Counted from the stretch's first letter, positions 33,561 through 43,397 are shown. The stretch: 64,000 nt of DNA from Streptomyces sp. NBC_00878 (GCF_026341515.1 NZ_JAPEOK010000001.1:5642001-5706000), one strand, 5' to 3'. Notes: generated from the sequence alone by a model not told the origin. Numbers and translations are program-made.

Positions 33561-34057
33561 GGTGTCCTCCTCGGTTGCCGGTAACGATCTCTGTGCCAGA
33601 GCTTGCCCGCGGCTGTGCCGTGAAACGAGGAACTTGCCGAAACCTGCCAGAAGTACGGAAGTTGACCTTGCGCGGCCGGGGTCAGGGCGACGAGCTGTGG
33701 GCCAGCCGGAGCACTCCAGGGTGGCCGGAATCGATGCCCGTCGGTCGTTCCTCGAAGGGGCTGTCCCGGAGGGGCGCGGAACGTCGTGCGGAAGTGAGGC
33801 TGGGGACCCACCAGTTGGACGAGGCTCACCCACCTTCCGGTCGTGAACGGAGACCGGCATCGCTTTCGGCCGTGAACGGAGGTCGGCAGCGCCCTGACAA
33901 GAATCTGACAGGAAGGCAACCCCGCGGTCTCTGGGGCCCTCTAACCCGGCGCAGCCGCGGCGTCCCGCCGTGGCCCGTCCGTCCTGTAATTGAGCTCACG
34001 GCGAAGGCCCTGGAATCCAATAAATCGGCTGAATAATTGATATCGATAGTGTCGCGA
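33561..34057. other. Divergent intergenic region
   Basis: About 500 bp between two divergent transcripts. No gene is convincing. It contains a repeated CGTGAACGGAG-type phrase (CGTGAACGGAGACCGGCATCG and CGTGAACGGAGGTCGGCAGCG, around 33841-33890) and an AT-rich patch (AATAAATCGGCTGAATAATTGATATC, 34018-34043) that is the probable promoter/leader of the PAP2-type gene. Confidence 0.5.
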
Positions 34058-35437
34058 ATGGTTTCGCGAATAAATTGCAGAATTGCGTTCGATGCGCGGC
34101 GTCAATCACGGGTGATGTGGCGTCAACCACGGGTGATGCTGTGGGTCACGGTAAGTGCGGTGGCCTTCGGATTCCTCGTCGCGCTGGAGATCGCCGCGCG
34201 CCACTACGGCCTGCCCGGGCCGATCACCAATCAGGCGCGAGAGGTGATCTTCGCTCCCAAATCGGGGCCGCTGCTGTACGCCAGTATGGCGTTGATGATG
34301 GTGGTATTCACCTGGCGGCAACGGTTCATCGCGGCCGGTGTCGCGATCGGTATCGACGTCGTCTTCTCGCTGGTGCGGTGGGCGGCCGATGCCAGGGTGG
34401 CCGTCGGCCATTCCTTCGGCAACGGCGCGTTGTGGGTGATTCTGGGCTGTGCGGTCATCGCCGTCACGCGCCGCACCGGCCGGGAACGTGTCCTGCTGCT
34501 GAAGGGCGTCGGGCTGGGCCTGCTGCTCGTGGCCGGCCGCAAGACGGGTGACACCTGGCTACTGATCACGTCAAAGACCCGCCCGACGGTGCTCGACCAG
34601 TACCTGGCGACCGCCGATCACGCGCTGGGCGATCCCTCGTGGCTGATGGGCCGGATCGTCAGGGCCACAGGGCCGGTCGGTACCCATGTGCTCGACTGGG
34701 TCTACATTCAACTCGCGCTGGCCGCGGTCGCCGTCGCGCTGTACCAACTGCGCCATGTGGCGGTCGAGCGCCGCTTCCCGCGCCACCATCTCGTACGCAC
34801 CTTTCTGGTGGTCGGCCTCCTCGGGCCGGCCATCTACATGCTCTTCCCGGTGGTCGGACCGATCTTCGCCTACGGCGGCGGCGCCTTCGGTACCGGCGGC
34901 GAGCATTGGGCGCTGGCCAGCCTGTGGCCGGACACACCACCGCCGGTCAGCTCCCCGCACCCGATGCCGTACGACGAGATCACGCCCCGCAACTGCATGC
35001 CCAGCCTGCACACAGCGTGGGCCACCGCGATCTTCATTCATTCCCGTAAAGGGCCGAGAATTCTGCGATTCATGGGCGTGTTCTGGCTGATTGCCACGCT
35101 CGGTGCGACGCTGGGATTCGGTTATCACTACGGCGTGGATATCGTCGCCGGTGTGGTGTTCGTGTTCACGATCGAGGCGGCATTGCGTGCGCACGACCGT
35201 GGCTGGGACCGGTCAGGAATTCGGCTGGTCATTCACGGGGCGGCGGTCTTTGTCGCGCTCTTGGTGGCGTATCGCTATCTGCCGATGGAGATGGCCGAGT
35301 ATCCGTGGGTGTCCGGCCCTCTTCTCATCCTGGCGATGGCCTCAGTGGTCCACGGCTACGTCCGGACCACAAAACGGTGGGAGGCCAAGCCCACCGCACC
35401 GGCGCGGCAACCGGAACCGCAGCTCGAACTGGTCTGA
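34058..35437 (+). CDS. PAP2/inositol-phosphotransferase-like membrane protein
   Basis: The start is uncertain (ATG 34058 or 34115, TTG 34037; none has a strong ribosome site). The product has about 459 residues and ten or more hydrophobic segments, starting with VMLWVTVSAVAFGFLVALEI. The C-terminal half carries NCMPSLHTAWA and HYGVDIVAG, the second and third motifs of the type 2 phosphatidic acid phosphatase superfamily, in the form used by the PAP2_3/AUR1-like subgroup that transfers inositol phosphate or hydrolyses lipid phosphates. It probably acts on a membrane lipid phosphate. It stands alone and converges with the transglutaminase-like gene. Confidence 0.75.
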   Translation: MVSRINCRIAFDARRQSRVMWRQPRVMLWVTVSAVAFGFLVALEIAARHYGLPGPITNQAREVIFAPKSGPLLYASMALMMVVFTWRQRFIAAGVAIGIDVVFSLVRWAADARVAVGHSFGNGALWVILGCAVIAVTRRTGRERVLLLKGVGLGLLLVAGRKTGDTWLLITSKTRPTVLDQYLATADHALGDPSWLMGRIVRATGPVGTHVLDWVYIQLALAAVAVALYQLRHVAVERRFPRHHLVRTFLVVGLLGPAIYMLFPVVGPIFAYGGGAFGTGGEHWALASLWPDTPPPVSSPHPMPYDEITPRNCMPSLHTAWATAIFIHSRKGPRILRFMGVFWLIATLGATLGFGYHYGVDIVAGVVFVFTIEAALRAHDRGWDRSGIRLVIHGAAVFVALLVAYRYLPMEMAEYPWVSGPLLILAMASVVHGYVRTTKRWEAKPTAPARQPEPQLELV

Positions 35438-35465
35438 GGCGTGAACTGGTGTGAGGCGTGGTGCA

Positions 35466-37994
35466 TCAGGTCCGGTAGAGGTACTTCCTCAGTCCTCGTC
35501 TCAGCCCTCGCCCCAGTCCTCGCCCCAGTCCTTGCCCCGGTCCTCTCTCCTGTCCTCTCCCATGTCCTCCGCCCGGGGCCGCCGCGCGCAGCAGGCGGAG
35601 CAGACGGGTGCGGCGCGGAATGCTGTGGCGGGCGGTCTGGTCCACCGCCTTCTCCAGCGCGTCGCAGTCCGCCCACGCGGAGGCCGCGGCCGTGGTGTCA
35701 GGTCTGCGGCCCGCGTACTCGACCTCGTTGACCAGGGTGGCCAGGGCCGGCAGGCGCAGGCCCGCGGTGTCGCCCACGCGTTCCGCGCCGAACGCGGCGA
35801 TCTCCTGCGCCGTGTGCGCTCCCGTGGCGGGCAGGCCGATCTCCGTGAGGCGCTCGATGATCTGCTGCCAGGCACCGAGGACCCTGCGCCGCTCGTCCGG
35901 GTCGTTGCGCCGTCGGCTGCGCCTGTTGTGCGGCAGCCACAGCGCGTACAGCACATAGGCCGTGGTGAGGAGGAGCAGCGCGAGCGGGACCGTGAGCCAG
36001 ATGGGCAGACCGGAGCCGGGCGCGCCCCCGGTGGCGGGGGCCGCCTCGTCCGGCGTGCGCGGCGGCGTCGACGGCCTCGCCGGTTCGGCGGTCTCCTCGC
36101 CCGCCTTCTGGTGTTCCTCGGGCTGCTCAGCCGTCCCGGCGGAGGAACCGCTCGGCGCGGCCTCGCCGGGCGTCGGGTGGAACGGCACCCAGCCGACACC
36201 GGCGAACTTCACCTCCGGCCAGGCCAGCACGTCCCGTCCCCGCACCTGCCAGGTGCCGGCGCCGGTCCGCGTACCCGGGCGGAACCCCACGGCCACCCGG
36301 GTGGGAAGGCCCAGGGCGCGCGCCAGTACCGCGAACGAGGCGGCGAACTGCTCGGACGTGCCGCGCCCGCCGTCCGCCAGGAAGAACTCCAGGCTCCGGT
36401 AGGTGTGGCCGGGCAGCGCCCCGGGGTCGAACCCGTAGGTCGTGCGCAGCCAGTCGGCCAGCCGCACGGCCCGCTCGTACGGGCGGGTGCTGCCCTGGGT
36501 CACCTGTTCGGCGATCTTCCTGAAGGACCGCACCGAGGGGATCGGCTGCCCGGCCGCGTCGACGCCGGGAAGCTTCACCAGCGCCGGGTCGTCGGCGGTG
36601 GCCGCGTACCGCAGCCGCTCGGCGTCGTACCCGGGGAGGTGCGAGGTCGCGGTGTAGGCGAAGCCGCGCGGGACCGCCACTCCCGTGGAGAGCACTCCGC
36701 TGTCCGGGTCGACGGACAGGGAGGTGCCCTCGGGCGCGCTCACGGACGAGGGCCGGTCGGCGGCGGGGAGCCAGATACCGGGCAACGACTGCACGGTGAA
36801 ACGCTGTTCGAGCGTCTTGGTACGGCCCGGGTCGGCGCCCTTCTCCGCCGGGACCCGGCCACCGGTACGGGTCAGCCCGGCGCCGCTGGTCCAGGTCGTC
36901 CCGTCGTACCGGTCGAGGACCGCCAGCCGGTAGTTCCCGGGGGCCGCGCCCGAGGTCCGTACGGTGAAGACCTTCTCGTCGCCGTTGCGCATCCAGGCCG
37001 CGACCTGGTCCAGCGGGCTGGTCGACTGAGGCCGTACGGTCGGCGGCGTGACCGTCTCCCGGAAGTCGTGGGGGGCGCCGATACCGGGAACGTACGGGCC
37101 CAGCAGCGCCGCGACGAGGCCGGGCGCGATCACGACCGGCAGCCGGAGCGCCATCGCGCGCAGCGGAAGCCGGGCTCGTGAACGGACCAGTACGAGGAGC
37201 GCGGCGGCCCCGGCCAGCGCGCCCGCGGCCGGGTAGGCGGATCCCGGGCCGTCCGCGCCGAGCACCAGCGGGAAGCCGAAGGCGAGGACCGGGGGGAGGG
37301 CCGGGAGCAGCGGGGTGCGGGTGCGCAGGGCGAGTTCCGCGGAGACGGCGGCGGCCGTCCAGACGACGGCGTGCGGCAGCACCAGCAGTTCGGGCTCGCC
37401 GGGCGCGGGCAGGATGGTGGAGAGCAGCGCGTGCGGGGCGTCGAGCAGCGCGGACCACGCGGCGCGCAGCGCGGGCCCGCCGGGCAGGCCGTCGCTCACC
37501 TCGTGGAACAACGTCGCGCTGACGACGACGGCCCAGGCGACGACGGTCAGCAGCGCGGACGGCCAGAGGGGCAGGGTGGAGCGGCCCTCGCGGCTCTCGC
37601 GACCCTTGCCGTTCTCGCGGCCCTCGTCGTTCTTGTCGTTGTTGTTCCCGTCCTTCCCGGTCTTCTCGCGGGTGGGGCGGCGGCCGAGCAGGCCCGACAG
37701 CACCGCCGACAGGACGATCGGGGCGAACACGGCCACCGCCAGCACCGGAAGCAGCTCGGACGGCGGGAAGACCCGCTCGAACCCGTACCCCGCCGCTCCG
37801 CACATGGCCGCCACGGGCAGCAACGACCACAGCCGTCGGGCCCGGTCCGGCTCCCGGTCGGGCTCCCGGTCGGACTCTCCGGCGGTGTGGCTTGCGCGTG
37901 TGGGCGTCGCCAGGTCAGGGGCCGGCGCCGAGGTCGGGGTCGAGGGTACGGCGCCTTGGGCGGGCGGCGAGGCCACGGCGGCCGTGGTGCTCAT
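35466..37994 (-). CDS. TgpA-like transmembrane protein with apparently inactive transglutaminase domain
   Basis: ATG at 37994 overlapping the DUF58 stop (ATGA); 842 residues. Several membrane helices fill the first ~280 residues, then an extracytoplasmic domain of DUF3488/transglutaminase-like type, a late helix (LTVPLALLLLTTAYVLYALWL, near residue 680) and a cytoplasmic DUF4129-like tail. The transglutaminase core is recognisable, but the catalytic positions differ: GTSEQFAASFAVLARALG has Ser where Cys is expected, VLAWPEV has Leu where His is expected, and FHPTPG has His where Asp is usual. It probably serves as a structural or binding module. The last ~30 residues are GLGRG repeats encoded by a tandem CCTCGCCCCAGT unit. 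It is the last gene of its operon. Confidence 0.85.
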   Translation of the reverse strand: MSTTAAVASPPAQGAVPSTPTSAPAPDLATPTRASHTAGESDREPDREPDRARRLWSLLPVAAMCGAAGYGFERVFPPSELLPVLAVAVFAPIVLSAVLSGLLGRRPTREKTGKDGNNNDKNDEGRENGKGRESREGRSTLPLWPSALLTVVAWAVVVSATLFHEVSDGLPGGPALRAAWSALLDAPHALLSTILPAPGEPELLVLPHAVVWTAAAVSAELALRTRTPLLPALPPVLAFGFPLVLGADGPGSAYPAAGALAGAAALLVLVRSRARLPLRAMALRLPVVIAPGLVAALLGPYVPGIGAPHDFRETVTPPTVRPQSTSPLDQVAAWMRNGDEKVFTVRTSGAAPGNYRLAVLDRYDGTTWTSGAGLTRTGGRVPAEKGADPGRTKTLEQRFTVQSLPGIWLPAADRPSSVSAPEGTSLSVDPDSGVLSTGVAVPRGFAYTATSHLPGYDAERLRYAATADDPALVKLPGVDAAGQPIPSVRSFRKIAEQVTQGSTRPYERAVRLADWLRTTYGFDPGALPGHTYRSLEFFLADGGRGTSEQFAASFAVLARALGLPTRVAVGFRPGTRTGAGTWQVRGRDVLAWPEVKFAGVGWVPFHPTPGEAAPSGSSAGTAEQPEEHQKAGEETAEPARPSTPPRTPDEAAPATGGAPGSGLPIWLTVPLALLLLTTAYVLYALWLPHNRRSRRRNDPDERRRVLGAWQQIIERLTEIGLPATGAHTAQEIAAFGAERVGDTAGLRLPALATLVNEVEYAGRRPDTTAAASAWADCDALEKAVDQTARHSIPRRTRLLRLLRAAAPGGGHGRGQERGPGQGLGRGLGRGLRRGLRKYLYRT

Positions 37995-39163
37995 CGCGCG
38001 GCCTCCCAGCGCCATCCGGCGAGCAGTTCGTCGAGCGACGCGACGCGCAGCTGCGGTACGCCGGAACCAGGGCCGGACCCCTCACGCGTGGCCGTGGCCG
38101 TGGCTGCGGCCTCGGCGCCGACGCGCAGCATGGTCGCGCGGTCGAAGCGGCGCCGTACCCGGTCGACGGCGCCGAGCCCCAGGGTGTCGCCGGTGCCGGT
38201 GACGACGACCAGCGTGCCGCCCCCGCGGTGGTTCTCCAGGCCGTCGAAGGCGGTGGCCGCGGACGTCAGTTCCGACTGGTGCACGACGGCCAGCCCGTCC
38301 AGGAGCGCCTCGCCGTCGCTGCCCGAGCCCTCGGTACGCAGGACCGGTCCCGCCTCGCTGACCAGGTGCACGGGGAAGTGGGAGCGGGCGGCCGCGTGCG
38401 CGACGGAGGCCGCGCAGTCCACGGCCAGCTCGAAGTCGTCCTCCGAGGCGTAGGCGCGGTGCCGGGTGTCCAGCACGAGCGTGGTGTGCGGGAGCGACAC
38501 GTCGACCATCTGACGGACCATCAGCGTGCCGGTGCGGGCCGTCGACCGCCAGTGGACCCGGCGCAGGTCGTCGCCGACCACGTACTCGCGCAGCGCGTGG
38601 AAGGCCAGCGAGCCGTCGTCCGCGGTGTCCGAGGTCGGCCCCTCCACGTGGTGCGCCTGCCCGGACGGCAGCACGGGCAGCGGGCAGATCCGGGGCCGTA
38701 CGAGCAACGTGGCCGAGTCGCCGTACGGGCGCATGCGGCGGGCCAGCCCGAGGGGGTCGGCGCGTTCCAGCCGCAGCGGCCCCACCTGGACACGGCCGCG
38801 GCGGGCGGTCGGCAGCGCGTACCGCAGTTCGTGGGCCGTGCCGGGGCGCAGCGGCGGTACGTCGACGGTGATGTCCCGGTCGCCGCAGCGGTCGGCGACG
38901 CGCAGGCCCCGCCGGGTGCGGCCCCCGGTGTTGGTGAGGACGAGGACGCCCTCGGCGGGATCGCCCCGGCCCACCTTGCTCGGCGCGATCCGCCGCTCGG
39001 CGCCCAGTACGGGCGCGGGCAGGGTCCACAGGACGGCGGCGGCGACGGTGAGCAGACAGGTCAGGCCGAGCGCCGCGGCCTCGCCGTACCCGAGCGCGTA
39101 CCCGGTGATGGTCAGCACGGCGCCGCCGGCCAGCGTGCCCCACCCGGTGGCGGACAACAGCAT
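37991..39163 (-). CDS. DUF58 domain protein
   Basis: This 390-residue protein starts at an ATG overlapping the MoxR stop. Two N-terminal membrane helices (WGTLAGGAVLTITGYALGY; LGLTCLLTVAAAVLWTLPA) precede a beta-rich region. The DUF58 signature LREYVVGDDLRRVHWRSTAR lies near residue 205, followed by a vWA-like segment (TTLVLDTRHRAYASEDDFEL, then GGGTLVVVTGTGD). DUF58 proteins are constant companions of MoxR AAA ATPases and transglutaminase-like membrane proteins; the trio is thought to act in maturation or chaperoning of envelope proteins. The downstream gene overlaps by 4 nt. Confidence 0.92.
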   Translation of the reverse strand: MLLSATGWGTLAGGAVLTITGYALGYGEAAALGLTCLLTVAAAVLWTLPAPVLGAERRIAPSKVGRGDPAEGVLVLTNTGGRTRRGLRVADRCGDRDITVDVPPLRPGTAHELRYALPTARRGRVQVGPLRLERADPLGLARRMRPYGDSATLLVRPRICPLPVLPSGQAHHVEGPTSDTADDGSLAFHALREYVVGDDLRRVHWRSTARTGTLMVRQMVDVSLPHTTLVLDTRHRAYASEDDFELAVDCAASVAHAAARSHFPVHLVSEAGPVLRTEGSGSDGEALLDGLAVVHQSELTSAATAFDGLENHRGGGTLVVVTGTGDTLGLGAVDRVRRRFDRATMLRVGAEAAATATATREGSGPGSGVPQLRVASLDELLAGWRWEAAR

Positions 39164-40158
39164 CAGACGCGTGCCCCGCTGTCCAGGGGCACCGTGGCCA
39201 GTACTTCTTCGATCACGTCCGTGCCGGTGCGGCCGCTCAGCTCGGCCTCCGGGGTGAGGATCAGCCGGTGCGCGAGGACAGGCCCGGCCAGCGCCTTCAC
39301 GTCCTCGGGGAACACGTACGGCCGGGACTGCGAGGCCGCCCGCACCCGGACCGCGCGCAACAGGGCGACGGAGCCGCGCGGCGAGGCGCCGAGACGTACG
39401 TCGGGCAGGGAACGGGTCGCCGCCACCACCCGCACCAGGTAGCCGTACAGCGCGTCGGCCACCTGCACCTCGGCGGCGGCCTCGATGAGTTCCGCGATCT
39501 CCCGGGCGGTGGCGACGGGGGTCAGTGACTCGGGGGTGGCGGCGTCCGTGCCCTTCCCAGTGAGGACCGCGACCTCGGAGGCGTGATCGGGGTAGCCGAC
39601 GGTGATCCGCATCAGAAAGCGGTCGAGTTGGGCTTCCGGCAACGGGTAAGTGCCGCCCATGTCCACCGAGTTCTGGGTGGCGAGCACCATGAACGGGCGG
39701 GGCACCGGGTGCGTGGTGCCGTCGGCGGTGACGCGGCGCTCCTCCATCACCTCAAGCAGCGCGGACTGCGTCTTGGGGGAGGCACGGTTGATCTCGTCGC
39801 CCAGCACGATGTTGGCGAAGACCGGACCGGGGAGGAACTCGAACGCGCCCGTGTTCTGCCGGTAGACGGTGACGCCGGTGATGTCGGAAGGCAGCAGGTC
39901 CGGAGTGAACTGCACCCGCGCGAAGTCGGCCTCGATGGAGGCGGCCAGACAGCGGGCGAGGGTGGTCTTGCCGGTGCCGGGCACGTCCTCGATCAGGAGA
40001 TGCCCTTCGGAGAACAGGCTGGTCAGGGCCAGTTCGATGGTGTCGCGTTTCCCCTTCACGACCCGCTCGACGTTGTCGGCGAGGGCGTGGAAGCACTTGG
40101 CGAGGCGGGCGGTGGTGTCGGTGCTGTCTGTGAGGGGATTGGTGGGGGGACGGGTCAT
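39163..40158 (-). CDS. MoxR-family AAA+ ATPase
   Basis: I chose the ATG at 40158, which overlaps the upstream stop (ATGA), over 40164; the product has 331 residues. Walker A is EDVPGTGKTTLA, Walker B VLGDEINRA. FTPDLLPSDITG, EVMEERRVT, MVLATQNSVDMGGTYPLPEA (sensor 1 and the family's PLPEAQLDRF) and GASPRGSVALLRA (sensor 2) are all present, so it should be an active AAA+ machine. MoxR proteins act as chaperones with vWA/DUF58 partners. The DUF58 gene follows with a 1-nt overlap. Confidence 0.95.
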   Translation of the reverse strand: MTRPPTNPLTDSTDTTARLAKCFHALADNVERVVKGKRDTIELALTSLFSEGHLLIEDVPGTGKTTLARCLAASIEADFARVQFTPDLLPSDITGVTVYRQNTGAFEFLPGPVFANIVLGDEINRASPKTQSALLEVMEERRVTADGTTHPVPRPFMVLATQNSVDMGGTYPLPEAQLDRFLMRITVGYPDHASEVAVLTGKGTDAATPESLTPVATAREIAELIEAAAEVQVADALYGYLVRVVAATRSLPDVRLGASPRGSVALLRAVRVRAASQSRPYVFPEDVKALAGPVLAHRLILTPEAELSGRTGTDVIEEVLATVPLDSGARV

Positions 40159-42494
40159 TCGCATTCCCAGACTTTGGGGTTGAGACGGGCGTGGACATAG
40201 GCGTCGAACGTGTATCCGCTGATGCCCAGGTAGGTGATGCGGGCCCAGATGTTGGTCGTCTCACCGACCTGCGTGAGTTCCTCGCCCTTTGTGAAACAGC
40301 CGACGGTGACTTGGGGGCTCGACATGCCGGGGATGCTGCTTGCCCGTTCGCCGGCCGCGGTGGTGGGCAGCGTACGGATCCCGACGGTGGAGGGGTTGTT
40401 CTGATTGTTCACGATGTTCATCTTCTGGGGGCGTGGGATCAGGTCGAGCGTCCCGATCGCCGCGCCGCCCGACCCGGCGGGGTTGCGTGCCGTCACCGAC
40501 ACCGCATAAGTCTCGCTGTTCTTCAGGTTCGCGTACGCGTGACTGGTCTCCCCGGTCTCCACCGTTCCGTCGGGTCCGCTGACGGTGTACGTCACCGGGC
40601 CGCTGATGTCCTGCGGCGGCTGCCAGGTCACCGTGCCGCCGTGTCCTCCCTCGGCGGGAGTCACGGTGAACTCCCGCAGCGCCCCCGGCGCGATGCACGG
40701 CCGCGCGCGTGCCGACGGCGCGGACTCCTTGCTCGGCCTGCCCCCGGCGTACTCCGCGACCACGGTGAAGCTGTACTGCTCCTCGCACGAGCCGCCCTTG
40801 ACCTCGAAGGTGAACGGGCCGTCGGGTCCGATCTCGTCCGGGGTGACGGTCTGGTCCGGCGCAACTCCCTTGAGGACATAGCGCTGTGGGGTCGCCCCCA
40901 CCGCCTCGGCGAAGGTGATCCGGATGGCGCCCGACCGCGACTCCGCCTGCGGTGACCCCGGGGCCCCGGGCTCCGGGCAGCCGGTCTCCCACTGGGCTTC
41001 GCAGTCCTGGGTCGGCGTGGGTGAGGGGCTCGTCTCCGTCGGTCCGGGCTCGGATCCCGGCCCCGGTGTCTGTCCGGGCGGGCCGTTCGGAGGTGTGACG
41101 GTCGCGCCCGGGGCCGTCACCGTCACTCCCGGAGCGGGCGCCGCGGGCGGAACCTGCGCGGCGGGGCCGCCCGTCGGGACGGTGTCCTCCGGCCTGTCCC
41201 CGGGCTTGCGCGCGGACGGCACATCCTTCTCGTACTTGCCGATGTGCCTGACCTCGCCGTCGGCGTCGATCACCGCGGCGGCGGCACCGTCCTGGTCGTT
41301 CACCCACAACAGGCCGTCGCGTACGAAGAGTTCGAGCTCGCCCGCCCCGTCGGTGATCTGGACCGGTTCGGCGAGCGCGGAGAGGGACGTGTCGTACACC
41401 AGCAGCCTGCCGACGGACTCGTCCGGTACGTAGACCCGCTTGCCGAGCAGTTGGGGTGCTCCCAACTCCTGGCCCTGTACGCCCTGTACGGGTATACGGG
41501 CGCGCAGGGTGTGCCTGCTGCGGACGTCCACCACCACCAGATCCCCGCTGTCGGCCCCGCTGTCGGCCCCGCTGCCGGCGGCCAGCACCGGCACCTCGGA
41601 GCCGTCGGTGCCCGCCGGGACCAGGACCTCGGCCGGGTCGGCCCCGGCGAACGCGTCGCCGAGGTCGAAGGTGTTCCGTACGCCCGTGACCGTCAGCACC
41701 TTCATCGCGGCGGCGGTCCTGTCGGTCACCACGGGCCGGCCGTCGGCCAGGGTCAGCGTCAGATCGTGGCCCGCGTCGGCGACCTTGACCGCCGTGCCCT
41801 TCCTGCCCTTGACGAACGGCACCACCGTGCCCTTGTCCGGCAGCGGCACCCACAGCGTGCCGTCCCCGTCGACCACGGCGGCTCCCGGCTTCCCGCCCAG
41901 CCCCACGGGCGGGTTCTTGGCCGTCGTCATCGCCGGGTCGATCCGCTGGACGGTGCCCTGCGCGGGGTCGAGGACGTACGCGTACGCGCCGCCGGAGACC
42001 AGTTGCAGACCGGCCGCACCGTAGTCGGCGGACTGTTCGGCGGTCAGCTGGGAGGCGTCGATCCGTACGACCCGGCCGGTCTGTTCGTCCAGTACCAGCG
42101 TGGTCCTGCCGTTCTGCGCGACCGAGACCGGGTGGCCCGCCATCCCGTCCGGCAGGGTGGCCTTGCCGTCCACAGCGCCGGTCAGGCCGTGGGCGTGGGC
42201 GACCTCGCCCTTCGCGCTGCTCGCCAGCCAGGCGCCGATGTCGGCGAGCGCGGGCCGGGTGCCGGACGCGCCGGCTCCGACGGCGAGCGAGGTGCCGATG
42301 AGCGCGCCGACCGCGCCGACCGCGACGTAGCCGGTGACGCGGTTGCCGGTCGGCCGCAGCCGTGCCCGGGCAGCCGTGGTCAGCGCCGCACAACGTTGTC
42401 GGACCCCCGGCCGTCGCCCTGGAGCGGGCGTTTTGGTGTTCGCGGTGGTGGAGCTGCGCGGACGCTGGTCAGGCGTCCTGGTCTTCCTCGGCAT
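40155..42494 (-). CDS. Membrane-anchored beta-propeller / fibronectin type III protein
   Basis: The ATG at 42494 (MPRKTRTPDQ) gives 779 residues, with a G-rich ribosome site upstream. A basic cytoplasmic N-terminus is followed by one membrane helix (TGYVAVGAVGALIGTSLAV, near residue 55). Outside come propeller-like repeats of ~40-50 residues (LVLDEQTGRVVRID; YAYVLDPAQGTVQRID; LWVPLPDKGTVVPF), then a Pro/Thr/Gly linker and two FN3-like domains (around residues 500-700). A Cys-containing C-terminal domain ends NPKVWECE. It heads the MoxR-DUF58-transglutaminase operon and would be its envelope-side partner, possibly the client protein (inference). Confidence 0.8.
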   Translation of the reverse strand: MPRKTRTPDQRPRSSTTANTKTPAPGRRPGVRQRCAALTTAARARLRPTGNRVTGYVAVGAVGALIGTSLAVGAGASGTRPALADIGAWLASSAKGEVAHAHGLTGAVDGKATLPDGMAGHPVSVAQNGRTTLVLDEQTGRVVRIDASQLTAEQSADYGAAGLQLVSGGAYAYVLDPAQGTVQRIDPAMTTAKNPPVGLGGKPGAAVVDGDGTLWVPLPDKGTVVPFVKGRKGTAVKVADAGHDLTLTLADGRPVVTDRTAAAMKVLTVTGVRNTFDLGDAFAGADPAEVLVPAGTDGSEVPVLAAGSGADSGADSGDLVVVDVRSRHTLRARIPVQGVQGQELGAPQLLGKRVYVPDESVGRLLVYDTSLSALAEPVQITDGAGELELFVRDGLLWVNDQDGAAAAVIDADGEVRHIGKYEKDVPSARKPGDRPEDTVPTGGPAAQVPPAAPAPGVTVTAPGATVTPPNGPPGQTPGPGSEPGPTETSPSPTPTQDCEAQWETGCPEPGAPGSPQAESRSGAIRITFAEAVGATPQRYVLKGVAPDQTVTPDEIGPDGPFTFEVKGGSCEEQYSFTVVAEYAGGRPSKESAPSARARPCIAPGALREFTVTPAEGGHGGTVTWQPPQDISGPVTYTVSGPDGTVETGETSHAYANLKNSETYAVSVTARNPAGSGGAAIGTLDLIPRPQKMNIVNNQNNPSTVGIRTLPTTAAGERASSIPGMSSPQVTVGCFTKGEELTQVGETTNIWARITYLGISGYTFDAYVHARLNPKVWECE

Positions 42495-42664
42495 TCCTGC
42501 CCCCCGGGTGCCGGAACCCAACTGTGCTTGTTGGAAGGGTAGTTGACGATCGGAGAGGTGTCAGTTGCAACTAGGACACGTGTGGTGCGGTGAAGGCGTC
42601 CCCAGCAGCGCGGGGTGCACCGTGACCGCCGCGTCGTGGGAAGCGCGTGTTCAGACGTGACTTT

Positions 42665-43321
42665 TCAGCGGCCGGGAGGCGGGCCCTCGCCCTTCCCGTC
42701 GAGGATGCCGAAGAGGGTGACGTCGAGCGCGCTGTCGAGGCGGTCGCGCAGGTCGAACGGTGCGGGCTCCACCCGGATCCAGCGCAGGACCGTGGAGAAG
42801 TAGCAGGCGGCCAGCATGGTGCCGACCTGGTCGGCGTCGACGCCGGTCCGGAGCTCTCCGCGCTGCCGCCCCCGCTCGACGATCTTCGCCAGTTCGATTT
42901 CGAGGGACCGGTCGTGCAGGAGGCTGCCGACCCGGGCGGCGGCGTCCATCAGGATGGTGGTCTCCGGCCGGGAGGCGATGTTGAGCTCGGCCATCTCCCG
43001 TAGGTAGCGGCGCAGTTGGTCGCCTGTCGACAGGTCCCCCAGCTGGGACGAGCCGATGAGCTCCGCGACGCGCGCCCGGCGGTGGGCGCCCCACTCCTCC
43101 AGGAAGCCGACCTTCTGGGAGAAGTGGTTGAAGACGGTGGCCCGGGCGACATCGGCGGTCTCGGCGATCTGCTCCATGGTCGTCGTCTCGTATCCCTGGG
43201 AGACGAACAGGTCCAGCGCGGCGGCGTAGAGCTGATCGCGCACCTGTCGGCGTTTGCGCTCGCGGCGTCCGGTCGGCCGGGCGTCCGCTGCGGCTGTGGC
43301 TGCTGCCTCCGGGATCTGCAT
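42665..43321 (-). CDS. TetR-family transcriptional regulator
   Basis: ATG at 43321 (MQIPEAAATAA); 218 residues. The helix-turn-helix is typical: RDQLYAAALDLFVSQGYETT, then TMEQIAETADVARATVFNHF. The C-terminal ligand domain is helical and contains LNIASRPETTILMDAAARVG. It is transcribed divergently from the MBL-fold hydrolase gene; the shared promoter region holds a perfect 28-bp palindrome that is the probable operator. It most likely represses the hydrolase-MFS-FAH genes and is released by their substrate (inference). Confidence 0.92.
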   Translation of the reverse strand: MQIPEAAATAAADARPTGRRERKRRQVRDQLYAAALDLFVSQGYETTTMEQIAETADVARATVFNHFSQKVGFLEEWGAHRRARVAELIGSSQLGDLSTGDQLRRYLREMAELNIASRPETTILMDAAARVGSLLHDRSLEIELAKIVERGRQRGELRTGVDADQVGTMLAACYFSTVLRWIRVEPAPFDLRDRLDSALDVTLFGILDGKGEGPPPGR

Positions 43322-43397
43322 GGCCCCCAGTACAGCACGGGCGTGCACGGGTATTGACCCGCCCGGCCCCTTCTCTTTAGATTGCCATCCATTGGTG

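Noticed and set aside
37371..39442. Rightward open frames opposite the DUF58 and transglutaminase-like genes
   Set aside because: The minus-strand genes have family motifs and coupled starts; the + frames are compositional artefacts.
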